The translations under genes and the position numbers were made by a program. Below are positions 25,830-34,057 of a stretch of 64,000 bases of DNA, piece by piece. This stretch comes from Geminicoccus roseus DSM 18922 (GTDB taxonomy: Bacteria; Pseudomonadota; Alphaproteobacteria; Geminicoccales; Geminicoccaceae). The stretch covers positions 310,001 through 374,000 of the forward strand of contig NZ_KE386572.1 of assembly GCF_000427665.1 (NCBI RefSeq), in the 5' to 3' direction. Under the pieces are notes generated by a model. The model did no database searches, was not told the DNA's origin, and worked only from the letters and a program-made list of their open reading frames with translations. The number at the start of each line of letters is the position of its first letter. The first letter of the stretch is position 1.

Positions 25830-26383
25830 GCGATCCCGCGACCGACCCGGACGAGGCCAAGCTCGTCCGGGAGCTGTTCACCGCCGGGCTGCGCTACCTG
25901 GCCCGGATCTCGGCCAGCCGCGCCTCGGTGCGCCGGGTCCTTTTGCGCAAGCTCATGAAGCTGCGCCCGCCGGAGCCGGATGCCCTGCCGGGCGAGATCG
26001 ACGAGCGCCCGGTGGACGCCGCGATCGAGCGGCTGGCCGAGCTCGGCTATGTGGACGACGCCGCGTTCGCCCGCGGCCGCCAGCGCAGCCTGGTCGGCCG
26101 CGGCGTTTCCCGGCTGGGCATCCGCCACCGCATGGCGCGCCAGGGCGTCGACCGCGAGACCGTGGAAAGGGCGTTCGAGGCGGTGGCCGAGGAGATCGAG
26201 GATCCCGAGGCCACCGCGGCTGCCGCCTTCGTGCGCAAGCGGCGGCTGGGCTGGCGCCGCCCGGAGGAAGCCCGGGCGGAGCACCACCGCGCCGACCTGG
26301 CCCGGCTGATGCGCCAGGGCTTTCCCGCCGACGTCGCGCGCCAGGCCCTGGACGGGCCGCCCGAGCCGGACGAGGACGGCTAG
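25826..26383 (+). CDS. recX: RecX-family regulatory protein
   Basis: A 185-residue RecX homologue, a modulator of RecA filaments. Three-helix repeats are seen in ASRASVRRVLLRKLMKL, IERLAELGYVDDAAFARGRQRSLVGRGVSRLGIRHRMARQGV and the C-terminal half. The GTG at 25826 overlaps the potD stop (GTGA), so it is translationally coupled to a polyamine-binding protein gene, which is unusual because recX normally follows recA or stands alone. The N-terminal acidic stretch SDPATDPDEAKLV fits a real start there. Confidence 0.88.
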   Translation: MSDPATDPDEAKLVRELFTAGLRYLARISASRASVRRVLLRKLMKLRPPEPDALPGEIDERPVDAAIERLAELGYVDDAAFARGRQRSLVGRGVSRLGIRHRMARQGVDRETVERAFEAVAEEIEDPEATAAAAFVRKRRLGWRRPEEARAEHHRADLARLMRQGFPADVARQALDGPPEPDEDG

Positions 26384-26391
26384 CGCCGCAG

Positions 26392-26409
26392 GGGTGATCC
26401 CGATCACCC
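26392..26409. promoter_or_regulatory. Inverted repeat upstream of the PQQ-repeat gene
   Basis: GGGTGATC and GATCACCC flank a CC centre, giving eight-base perfect arms in the 124-base gap after recX. The GTGA/TCAC arms resemble the palindrome ahead of argD. It may be an operator or a small hairpin. Confidence 0.4.
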
Positions 26410-26507
26410 GAACCCCGCCGGCGCCATGCCATCCAGAAATCCTGCAAGCCGATCCCCGCGATGATGCGACAGCCCGTCCGTCACCGGCCCGGCCAGGAGC
26501 AGGTGTC

Positions 26508-28019
26508 ATGGCCATCCATGTTCGATGTGCTGAGATCGCCCGGCATTGCGCGACCCGGGCGACGCGGACGCTGCGTTCGGCGTCCCTTGCGCTGATCCTG
26601 GCGATCCCGGCCCAGGCCGGCACCTGGGACCACGGCCATGGGGATGCGACCAACAGCGGCTTTGCCGACGTGGTCACCAAGCCGGCGCTGCGGCCGAGCG
26701 TGCTGGTGCCCGACATCGGCACCTATGCGCCGGGCGCCGGGCCGGTGCTCGGCCCGGACGGCACGGTGTACTTAGGCAACCAGCAGGGCGAGCTGCGGGC
26801 GCTGCGCCCGGACGGCAGCCTCGCCTGGATGCGCAAGCTCAACCATGGCGAGGCGATCCTGGCCTCGCCGGTGGTCGACACCGACGGCTCGATCTACGTG
26901 GTCGGGTCCAGGACCTACCGGGACCATCGGGTGAGCCCGGCGGTGAGGCGTTCCGATTCGACCCTCTACCGCTTCGTGCCGGGCGGCGGCCTTTTATGGG
27001 TGCGGCCGTTCCCGGAGCGCTTCCTGGGCGCCAGCCAGCAGGGCAGCCGGGGTGCGACCAGCGCCTCGCCCAACATCTGGCGCCGCGGCAGCGACGCCGC
27101 GGTGATGATCCCGGTGACCTACAAGGCGATCGGCGGGGTGCAGCTGCGCCTTTTGGCCTTCTCGCTGCAGGGCGCGCTGCTGAACGACCACCTGGTCACC
27201 CACCATGCCTACACCGTCACCGGCGGCGCCGGAGAGTTCTGGAGCGATGTCGGCTGCATCCTGACCTTCTGCTATCTGGTTCCCGGCTTCTCCATCAGCG
27301 CCTCGCCGGGCGACCCGGCCGACCTCCTGCCGGCCGACACGACCGCGCCGATGGCCGGGCTCGCGATCTTCACCTTCGCCGGCGGCGGCACGCCCTGGAT
27401 CATCGTCAACGATCCCTGGCAGGCGACGATCGGCCATGTCTATGCGCCGGGCCAGGGCTTCCTGGAACTGTTCCGCAAGACCAACGCGAGCAGCTACGCG
27501 ACCACGCCGATGGTGCTTCCCGACGGGCATTCCGTCACCGGCACCGCGGTGAGCGGAAGCTATGGCTCCAGGCTGACCTTTGCCGGCCCGAACGGCCAGG
27601 CCTGGCCCGCCCTCGACCTGCCCGGATTCGGCATCTACGGCACGCCCGCGCGCACCGCCGACGGCCGGATCGTCGCCGTGGACCGTTCCGGCAAGGTGTC
27701 GGTCGTGCAGAACGCGGCGGTGGCGGCGTCGGTTTTGCTGAAAAGCGCCACGATCGCGCCGGCCGCGGTGTCCCGCAACCACCTGTTCGTTTCCACCGCC
27801 GGCGGCTTCCATACCCTGGATGCGGCCAGCCTGGTCCCGCTGGGCCGGGTCAGCTGGGTGGGCGGCGGCCTCTCCTCGCCGGCGATCGGCGCGGATGGGC
27901 GGGTCTATGCCCTGGCCAGCAACACGCTGTTCGGCTGGCCCGGGCCAGCGCGGACCTGCGCGATCCGGAGCTGCGGCGCGCTGCCGGACAAGGTCGCCAC
28001 GATCGGTGCCAGAAGCTGA
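26508..28019 (+). CDS. Exported PQQ-like beta-propeller repeat protein
   Basis: A 503-residue protein with an N-terminal signal (TLRSASLALILAIPAQAG) and repeated PQQ-like propeller blades such as GAGPVLGPDGTVYLGNQQGELRALRPDGSLAW, ASPVVDTDGSIYVVGS and SSPAIGADGRVYALASNTLFGW. Catalytic PQQ ligands are not evident, so this is more likely a structural or binding propeller than a quinoprotein enzyme. I chose ATG 26508, preceded by AGGAGCAGG, because it starts just before the signal sequence. It stands alone between recX and the amidase genes; its function is unknown. Confidence 0.75.
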   Translation: MAIHVRCAEIARHCATRATRTLRSASLALILAIPAQAGTWDHGHGDATNSGFADVVTKPALRPSVLVPDIGTYAPGAGPVLGPDGTVYLGNQQGELRALRPDGSLAWMRKLNHGEAILASPVVDTDGSIYVVGSRTYRDHRVSPAVRRSDSTLYRFVPGGGLLWVRPFPERFLGASQQGSRGATSASPNIWRRGSDAAVMIPVTYKAIGGVQLRLLAFSLQGALLNDHLVTHHAYTVTGGAGEFWSDVGCILTFCYLVPGFSISASPGDPADLLPADTTAPMAGLAIFTFAGGGTPWIIVNDPWQATIGHVYAPGQGFLELFRKTNASSYATTPMVLPDGHSVTGTAVSGSYGSRLTFAGPNGQAWPALDLPGFGIYGTPARTADGRIVAVDRSGKVSVVQNAAVAASVLLKSATIAPAAVSRNHLFVSTAGGFHTLDAASLVPLGRVSWVGGGLSSPAIGADGRVYALASNTLFGWPGPARTCAIRSCGALPDKVATIGARS

Positions 28020-28044
28020 TCCGCAAAAGCCGCCTCGACCCGAC

Positions 28045-28069
28045 GGGCGTCCCGAACGGCAGGACGCCC
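28045..28069 (+). other. Stem-loop after the PQQ-repeat gene
   Basis: GGGCGTCC and GGACGCCC pair around a nine-base loop 25 bases after the stop codon. There is no direct T tract, so it may act as a weak or factor-dependent terminator or an mRNA 3' end stabiliser. Confidence 0.45.
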
Positions 28070-28147
28070 CACCCCCTCGCGGGTGCTTTTGTCGTGCTCG
28101 CCGGCCAGCTATAGCGGGCGCCGTCGTCCAGCTGGCGGGAGAGCAAT

Positions 28148-29047
28148 TTGGAACGGATCGGCCTGGCCCTTTGGGCCTATGACGCGAGCGACCTGCCGGC
28201 CGATCTCGACGCCCTGGCGGATCGGATCGACCGGAAGATGGCGGAAGTCGCCCAGGCCGGCGCCTCGATCCTGGTGCTGCCGGAGTGGAACGTCGAGCAG
28301 ACCCTGTGCTGGGCGGAGAACCCGCCGGCACCGATGGCCGAGCCCGGCTTCATGGCCGAGACCGGGGCCGCCCTGCTCGCCCGCGTCCGCCATTTGCCGG
28401 CCAAGCACGACGTGGCGCTCCTGGCCGGCACCTGGTCGGCCCGCCCGTTGAGCGGCTCGGGCATGGTCAACCGCGCGCACATGATCTTCCCGGACGGGAC
28501 CCTGCACACCCAGGACAAGCTCTGCCTGGTGCCCTCGGAGAAGGACCCGGCCGACTGGGCGCTGTTCACCGGCTCGGTGGTCAAGGTGGTGCGCTGGCGC
28601 GGCCTGCGCATCGCGATCCTGATCTGCCTGGACGTGGAGCTGCCCGCGGTGGCGGCAAGGCTGGCCAAGGCCGACATCGACCTGTTGTTGGTGCCCTCCA
28701 ACACCGCCAAGCGCTCCGGCTACCACCGGGTGTTCGGCTGCGCCAAGGCGCGCGGGATCGAGCTGGGCGCCCTGGTCGGCGTGGTCGGCTGCGTCGGCAC
28801 GGTGCCCCTGGAGGTGCCGCGCACCAACTATAGCGGCGCTGCCGTGTTCGGCCCCTGCGAGGCCATGTTCGGCGATACCGGCGTGTTCGGCTGGCTGGAG
28901 CCGCGCGACCAGGGCGGCGACGTGCTGATCGCCCGCGACCTGCCGGTGGCCGAGATCCGCCGGCGCCGCCGGGAGGGCTTCGAGGTCTGGCCCGGCCCCT
29001 GGTCCGACGAGCATGTCGCGTTCGAGGAAGTGGAGATCGGCGGATGA
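28148..29047 (+). CDS. Carbon-nitrogen hydrolase (nitrilase superfamily)
   Basis: A 299-residue amidase-like enzyme with the full Glu-Lys-Cys set: Glu in VLPEWNVEQ, Lys in DKLCLVPSEKD and Cys in LICLDVELP. Nitrilase-superfamily members hydrolyse amides, N-carbamoyl groups or nitriles. The start is a TTG preceded by GGGAGA. Its stop overlaps the start of the acetylpolyamine amidohydrolase gene (ATGA), and a polyamine importer lies upstream, so an amide of a polyamine, such as N-carbamoylputrescine, is a reasonable but unproven substrate. Confidence 0.85.
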   Translation: MERIGLALWAYDASDLPADLDALADRIDRKMAEVAQAGASILVLPEWNVEQTLCWAENPPAPMAEPGFMAETGAALLARVRHLPAKHDVALLAGTWSARPLSGSGMVNRAHMIFPDGTLHTQDKLCLVPSEKDPADWALFTGSVVKVVRWRGLRIAILICLDVELPAVAARLAKADIDLLLVPSNTAKRSGYHRVFGCAKARGIELGALVGVVGCVGTVPLEVPRTNYSGAAVFGPCEAMFGDTGVFGWLEPRDQGGDVLIARDLPVAEIRRRRREGFEVWPGPWSDEHVAFEEVEIGG

Positions 29048-30075
29048 GGACCATCTACAGCCCCGATCACGCGCGCCACCACGGCAACTCGGAACTGATC
29101 GACGGCAAGCTGCAGCCCTGCTTCGAGAAGCCGGAGCGCGCCCACCTGATCCGCGCCCGGGTCGAGGCGGTGGATCTCGGGCCGATCGAGCCGCCGGCCG
29201 AGTTCGGCCTGGGCCCGATCCGCCGGGTGCACCGGCCGGACTACGTGGCCTTCCTGGAGAGCGCCTGGAGCGAGTGGACCGCCGTGCATGGCGAGTACGA
29301 CGCCCTGCCGCTGGTCTGGCCGACGCCCGGCCTGCGCCGGGTCCTGCCCGAGGCGATCGACGGCAGGCTCGGCTACTACGCGATCGACGCCGGCACCCCG
29401 ATCACCGCCGGCACCTGGACCGCGATCCGCGCCTCCGCCAACGTCGCCCTGACCGGTGCCGCCGCCATCGCGAACGGCAGCGAGCAGGCGATCTTCTCGC
29501 TTTGCCGCCCGCCCGGCCACCATGCCGGCAGCGATTTCTTCGGCGGCTACTGCTACTTCAACAATGCCGCGATCGCCGCCCAGCACCTGCGCGACCAGGG
29601 TGCCGCCCGGGTGGCGATCCTGGATGTCGACTACCATCACGGCAACGGCACCCAGGAAATCTTCTACGACCGCGCCGACATGCTGGTGGTCAACATCCAC
29701 GCCGACCCGAAGCAGGAGTTCCCCTACTTCCTGGGCCATGCCGACGAGACCGGTGCTGGCGAGGGCGAAGGCTTCAACCTCAACCTGCCGCTGCGCTGGG
29801 GCGCCGGGTGGGAGCCCTGGAGCGAGGCGCTGGAGGAAGGCTGCCGCCGGGTGGCGGCCTTTGCGCCGGACGCGCTGGTGGTTTCCTTAGGCGTCGACAC
29901 GTTCAAGCAGGACCCGATCTCGCAGTTCCGCCTGGAGACGGCGCACTTCCCCCTGATCGGCCAGCGCCTCCGCCAGCTCGGGCTGCCCACCCAGTTCGTC
30001 ATGGAGGGCGGCTACGCGGTGGAGGAGATCGGGGTGAACGCGGTGGGCGTGCTGGAAGGGTTCAAGGACGCCTAG
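29044..30075 (+). CDS. Acetylpolyamine amidohydrolase (histone-deacetylase family)
   Basis: A 343-residue zinc hydrolase that removes acetyl groups from polyamines. The deacetylase fold motifs are all present: CRPPGHHAGSDFFGGYCYFNNAAIAA with the catalytic His pair, AILDVDYHHGNGTQEIFY with the zinc Asp and His, SLGVDTFKQDPI with the third zinc Asp, and FVMEGGYAVEEIG. The GVDTF form is typical of acetylpolyamine amidohydrolases rather than histone or acetoin types. It is translationally coupled to the nitrilase-family gene and lies downstream of potD. Confidence 0.9.
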   Translation: MRTIYSPDHARHHGNSELIDGKLQPCFEKPERAHLIRARVEAVDLGPIEPPAEFGLGPIRRVHRPDYVAFLESAWSEWTAVHGEYDALPLVWPTPGLRRVLPEAIDGRLGYYAIDAGTPITAGTWTAIRASANVALTGAAAIANGSEQAIFSLCRPPGHHAGSDFFGGYCYFNNAAIAAQHLRDQGAARVAILDVDYHHGNGTQEIFYDRADMLVVNIHADPKQEFPYFLGHADETGAGEGEGFNLNLPLRWGAGWEPWSEALEEGCRRVAAFAPDALVVSLGVDTFKQDPISQFRLETAHFPLIGQRLRQLGLPTQFVMEGGYAVEEIGVNAVGVLEGFKDA

Positions 30076-30200
30076 CGCCATTCGCACCTGGCCGATGCGA
30101 CGAATCGCCTGTCCGGGGGCATGGCCATTGCTGGCGGTGCTGCCGCGGTCCAGTTCCTCATCAGGCAGATTTCCGATTCTATCGTCCAGCAGAAGCGATC

Positions 30201-30614
30201 ATGACCGAGCAGGTTCTACGCACCATCTACACTTCTGCTGCGGACCAGGACCTCGTTGAACAGGACCTCGTCTCGATCCTGGAGGTCTCCCGGCACAACA
30301 ATGCCCGGCGGGGCATCACCGGCGCGCTTGCCTTCCACGACCACCAGTTCATCCAGATCCTCGAAGGTCCTCCCGGACTGGTCGAGGAGTTGCTCGGCAC
30401 GATCAACGCGGATTCCCGCCATGGCGACCTGATGGTGCTCGATCGCAGCCCGGTCGACGAGCGGATCTTCCCGGAGTGGTCGATGGGGTGGCTGCGCAGC
30501 TCCGATCTCGCCCAGGCGGGATTCGACCCCCTGATCCTCCAGCTGAAGGACACGCCCAGCGCCAAGGTCAACATCATGCTGAAAGTGTTCCGCGAGGTCG
30601 TCAGCCTGAACTGA
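30201..30614 (+). CDS. BLUF-domain blue-light photoreceptor
   Basis: A 137-residue single-domain flavin photoreceptor. The key residues have the exact spacing known from AppA: Tyr10 (IYTSAA), Asn34 (RHNNARRGITGAL), Gln52 (FIQILEG), Trp93 and Met95 (EWSMGW). BLUF domains bind FAD and respond to blue light through rearranged hydrogen bonds to the Gln. There is no output domain, so it must signal by interaction with another protein. It lies 125 bases after the deacetylase gene and converges on a phosphoesterase gene. Confidence 0.92.
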   Translation: MTEQVLRTIYTSAADQDLVEQDLVSILEVSRHNNARRGITGALAFHDHQFIQILEGPPGLVEELLGTINADSRHGDLMVLDRSPVDERIFPEWSMGWLRSSDLAQAGFDPLILQLKDTPSAKVNIMLKVFREVVSLN

Positions 30615-30642
30615 CCGCGACCCGCGGGCGGCAGCCGCAAGC

Positions 30643-31515
30643 TCATCCGGCCATGGCCGGCTCCCGGTGCAGCATCGCCTGGCGCGGCGGCGGGGCGTAG
30701 GGCGCCAGCCAAGGATGCTGGCCCGACGCGCGGAACGGCAGGCGCAGGTGGAAGGGATCGCGGCCGCGCACCGCCAGCTCGAACATCCCGTCTTTGATCT
30801 GCAGGTCGGCAAAGCAGCCACTGGGACCGGGCGGGGTGGTGAAGCTCTCGGTGAGCGACTGGATCGTGACGAAGGGGATGCCGCCGACCATGGTGACGCT
30901 GTTCCAGTGGACATGGCCGGACAGCCAGAGCGCCACCCTGCCGCTGGCCAGGGCAACCCGGCGGATCTCGGCATGGTCCGGCAGGGTGGCGAAGCCGGGA
31001 TTGTTCTCGAAGTAGTAGTTGCCGGTCATCGCCTGGCCGGACACCGGCACGTGCGAGACGACCACCGCCGGCTTGTCCGATTCCGTCAGGGCCGCCGCCA
31101 GCCAGGGCAGGCTGGCGGTCCGGGCCGCGAACCCGCCGGCGCGCACGGTCATGTCCGGCTGCCAGACCACGATCCGGCACGGGTCGAGCTCGACCACGCG
31201 GCTGTGCACCGGGCTGGCGAGGATCTCGGCATTGTCGGCCGGGCTCAGATGGCCGACATCGTGGTTGCCCAGCAGATGGATGCGGTGGCAGCGCAGGGAG
31301 CCGAGCCTAGCGGCGACCTCCACCAGGTTGCGCCGGTCGGTGGAGAGGTCGACGTCGCTGATGCGGTCGCCCAGGTCCAGCAGCACGTCCGGCTGGGTGA
31401 CCCTGGCGAAGTCGATCACGTGGCGCAGCAGGTCCACCGCCTGCCCGCCCTTCTTGGTGGGCGAATCCGGTCCGCAATGGACGTCCGCGACGATGCAAAG
31501 GCGGGTGTGGCTCAT
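30643..31515 (-). CDS. Metallophosphoesterase
   Basis: A 290-residue calcineurin-like phosphoesterase. The metal motifs are in order: CIVADVHCG (DxH), DLLGDRIS-like LLDLGDRIS (GD), LLGNHDVGHL (GNHD), VVVSHVPVSG (His) and WLSGHVHWNS (GHxH). Such enzymes cleave cyclic nucleotides, phospholipids or nucleotides; the substrate is not evident. It is transcribed toward the BLUF gene, with 28 bases between the two stops. Confidence 0.88.
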   Translation of the reverse strand: MSHTRLCIVADVHCGPDSPTKKGGQAVDLLRHVIDFARVTQPDVLLDLGDRISDVDLSTDRRNLVEVAARLGSLRCHRIHLLGNHDVGHLSPADNAEILASPVHSRVVELDPCRIVVWQPDMTVRAGGFAARTASLPWLAAALTESDKPAVVVSHVPVSGQAMTGNYYFENNPGFATLPDHAEIRRVALASGRVALWLSGHVHWNSVTMVGGIPFVTIQSLTESFTTPPGPSGCFADLQIKDGMFELAVRGRDPFHLRLPFRASGQHPWLAPYAPPPRQAMLHREPAMAG

Positions 31516-31732
31516 GCCCGTCTCCCAAGAAGCGCTGGGTCCTGATCCTGGCTAGCGTCCGGACGGCCACAGTTCAACTACAGGTTGATGACGATACGAT
31601 GCGCACGCCTGGATAGCGGGATGAACGCCACGCCCGGCGGACGCCTCGCCGCCCCCTTGACCGGCCCGCCCGGACCGGCGGATGGTCGGCTGCTCCCGTC
31701 CCGGCAGGAACATGGGAGCGGGAGGCTTTTCG

Positions 31733-32467
31733 ATGGCGCTGACGCTGTTCTCCTATCCCGGCCTGTTCGGCCTGTCGGACAACAACCCCTATGGCCTCAA
31801 GGTCGCGACCTTCCTCAAGCTCTGCCGCCTGCCGTTCCGGCACGAGCATATCCTCGACGCCAGCACCGCACCGCGCGGGCAGCTGCCCTTCCTGGACGAT
31901 GACGGGGTGGTGGTCGGCGACAGCGACGCGATCATCGCCCACCTGACCCGGAAATTCGACCTGGCGATCGACCGCGGCCTCACCCCGGAGCAGCGCCGCA
32001 CCGACCTCCTGGTCCGCCGGATGCTGGACGATCTCTACTGGGTGATGTCCTATTCCCGCTGGCGCGACGACCGGTTCTGGCCGGCCTTCCGCGACGCGTT
32101 CCTCGCCTACCATCCGCAGGTCGAGGCGGCGCTCCTGGAAGGAGCGCGCAGCTACAACTTCCAGCGCTACCACCACCAGGGCATCGGCCGCTTCGAGCCG
32201 GAGGCGGCCTATGAGCGGGGCCTGCGCGACCTGGAGGCGCTGGCGGGGCTCCTGGGCGACGGGCCGTTCATGTTCGGCCAGGATGTCCACGGCCTGGACG
32301 CGACCGTGCACGGATTTCTCGCCAACATCTATTTCTACGAGATCGACACGCCGCTGAGGCAGGCGGTGCAGGCGGCGCCGAACCTGGCGGCGCACTGCCA
32401 CGACCTGCGCGCGCTGGCGGCGCAGGGCCTGACCAGCGCCGCCGGCGCACGCGCCGGAGTTCGCTAG
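31733..32467 (+). CDS. Glutathione S-transferase family protein
   Basis: A 244-residue GST-like protein. The thioredoxin-like half starts MALTLFSYPGLFGLSDNNPYGLKVATFLKLCRLPF and continues to QLPFLDDDGVVVGDSDAIIAHLTRKF with the Asp/Ser pair that holds the glutathione glutamyl group. The helical C-terminal half follows, with FGQDVHGLDATVHGFLANIYF near the end. The type resembles the Faxc/metaxin-like GSTs of proteobacteria. GGGAGG precedes ATG 31733. It converges on the lipoprotein gene. Confidence 0.85.
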   Translation: MALTLFSYPGLFGLSDNNPYGLKVATFLKLCRLPFRHEHILDASTAPRGQLPFLDDDGVVVGDSDAIIAHLTRKFDLAIDRGLTPEQRRTDLLVRRMLDDLYWVMSYSRWRDDRFWPAFRDAFLAYHPQVEAALLEGARSYNFQRYHHQGIGRFEPEAAYERGLRDLEALAGLLGDGPFMFGQDVHGLDATVHGFLANIYFYEIDTPLRQAVQAAPNLAAHCHDLRALAAQGLTSAAGARAGVR

Positions 32468-32495
32468 GCGACCCGGCAACCGCTCCCTACGGGCT

Positions 32496-32990
32496 TCAGC
32501 CCATGATCCGCCAGGTGCCGTCCGCCTGCCGGCAGGCGGAGCCGCGGCCGGTCTCCGGACGGCCGTCGACATAGATGGTCGTCTCGAAGTCCCGGCAGTC
32601 GCGGCCGTTCGTCTGGTAGGTGCGCACCGGCGTGGTGTAGCCGTAATTGCCGCTGTCCGGGTTGGTCCAGGAGGCTGGCGTGCCGGAGCGGTTGTATTCC
32701 AGGGCGTTGTTGGTGGCGTAGCCGGCATATTGCTGGTCGGCGCTGTCCAGGGAGGTGCCGATCGAGTTGCCGATCATCGCCCCCAGCAGGGTGCCCACGG
32801 CGGTGTAGACGAAGCCGCGGTCGCCGCTGGCGTTCTTGCCGATGGCCGCTCCCAGGAGGCCGCCACCCGCACCGCCCAGCACGGTGCCCATGGTCGCCTT
32901 CGGGTTGTCGGCGTAGAGATTGTAGCTGGGCCCGCTCGAGCAGGCGGCGAGCGAGCCGGCCAGTACGAGGGCGGCCAGGGTTCTGCGCAT
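32496..32990 (-). CDS. Glycine-zipper surface lipoprotein (RT0821/Lpp0805 type)
   Basis: A 164-residue outer-membrane or surface lipoprotein. The lipobox is LAACSS with the lipidated Cys at residue 17. A glycine-zipper membrane segment follows (TVLGGAGGGLLGAAIGKNASGDRGFVYTAVGTLLGAMIGNSIGTSLD), and the C-terminal half has the conserved YRTYQTNGRDCRDFETTIYVDGRPE-like pattern ending QADGTWRIMG, as in rickettsial 17-kDa antigen relatives. The role is probably envelope-structural. It is divergent from the EamA genes. Confidence 0.85.
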   Translation of the reverse strand: MRRTLAALVLAGSLAACSSGPSYNLYADNPKATMGTVLGGAGGGLLGAAIGKNASGDRGFVYTAVGTLLGAMIGNSIGTSLDSADQQYAGYATNNALEYNRSGTPASWTNPDSGNYGYTTPVRTYQTNGRDCRDFETTIYVDGRPETGRGSACRQADGTWRIMG

Positions 32991-33166
32991 CGGGTTCCTC
33001 CATGCGGCGGCGGGGGGTCGCCGGCAGCTTCGGCATGATTTCGGGCGATCCTAGCCGATCCAGCCTGAACGAAGCCTGTCAGATCCGCGGCAACTGGGCT
33101 GCAACCGGTGCTTGCCGTGCGTCGCCGGGACAGGCTACGCCCAGGCGTTCCTTGCAGGAGCCCGTC

Positions 33167-34057
33167 CTGTCCACCGCCGCCGACAATCTGCGCGCCGCCG
33201 CCCTGATGGCGTTCGCCTCCATCGTGTTCACCATGAACGACGCCCTGGTGAAGGTGCTGACCGGTTCCGGCGTGCCGATCGGCATGATCCTGGCCATCCG
33301 CGGCATGTTCATGGTGGTGATCTTCCTGGGCCTGTTCCGCACGATCCGCGGCGACTGGCGGCTTTCGCAGTTCCGGGACCCGGTCAACCTCCTGCGCGCC
33401 TTGTCCGAGGCGGCCTTGTCCTGGGTGATGTTCACCTCGCTGATGCTGCTGCCGATCGCCACCGTCACCGCCCTGTTCTTCACCACCCCGATGATCGCCA
33501 CGGCGCTGGGCGCGCTGGTGCTGGGCGAGCGGGTCCGGTTCTGGCGCTGGACGGCGGTGGTGCTGGGCTTTGTCGGCATCCTGATCGCGACCCGGCCGGG
33601 CTCGACCGCGTTCGAGCCGACCATGCTGCTGCCGCTGCTGGCAGCCTTGATCGCCGCCCTGCGCGACCTGCTCACCCGCCGCCTCAAGCACGGCATCTCC
33701 ACCAAGGTGGTGGCGCTCTCCACCACGGTCGGGACCGGGCTGAGCGGCTTCTTGTCGATCCCGTTCCTGCCCTGGCCGCCTTTGGACCTGCCGCTGACCG
33801 GCGTGCTGGCCGGCTCGGCGGTGATCTCCGGCGTGGCGCTGTTCGCCTATATCGGCGCCAGCCGACTGGGCGAGATCAGCTTCCTGGCGCCGATCCGCTA
33901 CGTGTCGCTGCCCACCGCCGGCATCCTGGGCTTCCTGCTCTGGGGCGACCTGCCCGACCGCTACGCCCTGGCCGGCACCCTCCTGATCGTGGGCTCCGGG
34001 ATCCTGATCTTCTACCGCGAGCACCGGCTGGCCGGGCGGATCGGAGCGACCCGATGA
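33167..34057 (+). CDS. EamA-family (DMT) membrane transporter, probable CTG start
   Basis: A ten-helix drug/metabolite transporter of 296 residues with two EamA halves. The start is uncertain: the protein aligns with its tandem neighbour (MTARADNLRAA) only if it begins STAADNLRAA at a CTG (33167), which has GCAGGAG six bases upstream; no ATG or GTG lies there, and the nearest canonical codon is a TTG at 33152. With the CTG start both paralogues are exactly 296 residues. The stop overlaps the next start (ATGA). Substrate is unknown; context suggests nucleobase-related compounds or amino acids. Confidence 0.85.
   Translation: MSTAADNLRAAALMAFASIVFTMNDALVKVLTGSGVPIGMILAIRGMFMVVIFLGLFRTIRGDWRLSQFRDPVNLLRALSEAALSWVMFTSLMLLPIATVTALFFTTPMIATALGALVLGERVRFWRWTAVVLGFVGILIATRPGSTAFEPTMLLPLLAALIAALRDLLTRRLKHGISTKVVALSTTVGTGLSGFLSIPFLPWPPLDLPLTGVLAGSAVISGVALFAYIGASRLGEISFLAPIRYVSLPTAGILGFLLWGDLPDRYALAGTLLIVGSGILIFYREHRLAGRIGATR

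Noticed and set aside
26508-28019. Quinoprotein dehydrogenase
   Set aside because: Propeller repeats are present, but the PQQ ligands and disulfide of true quinoprotein dehydrogenases are not evident.
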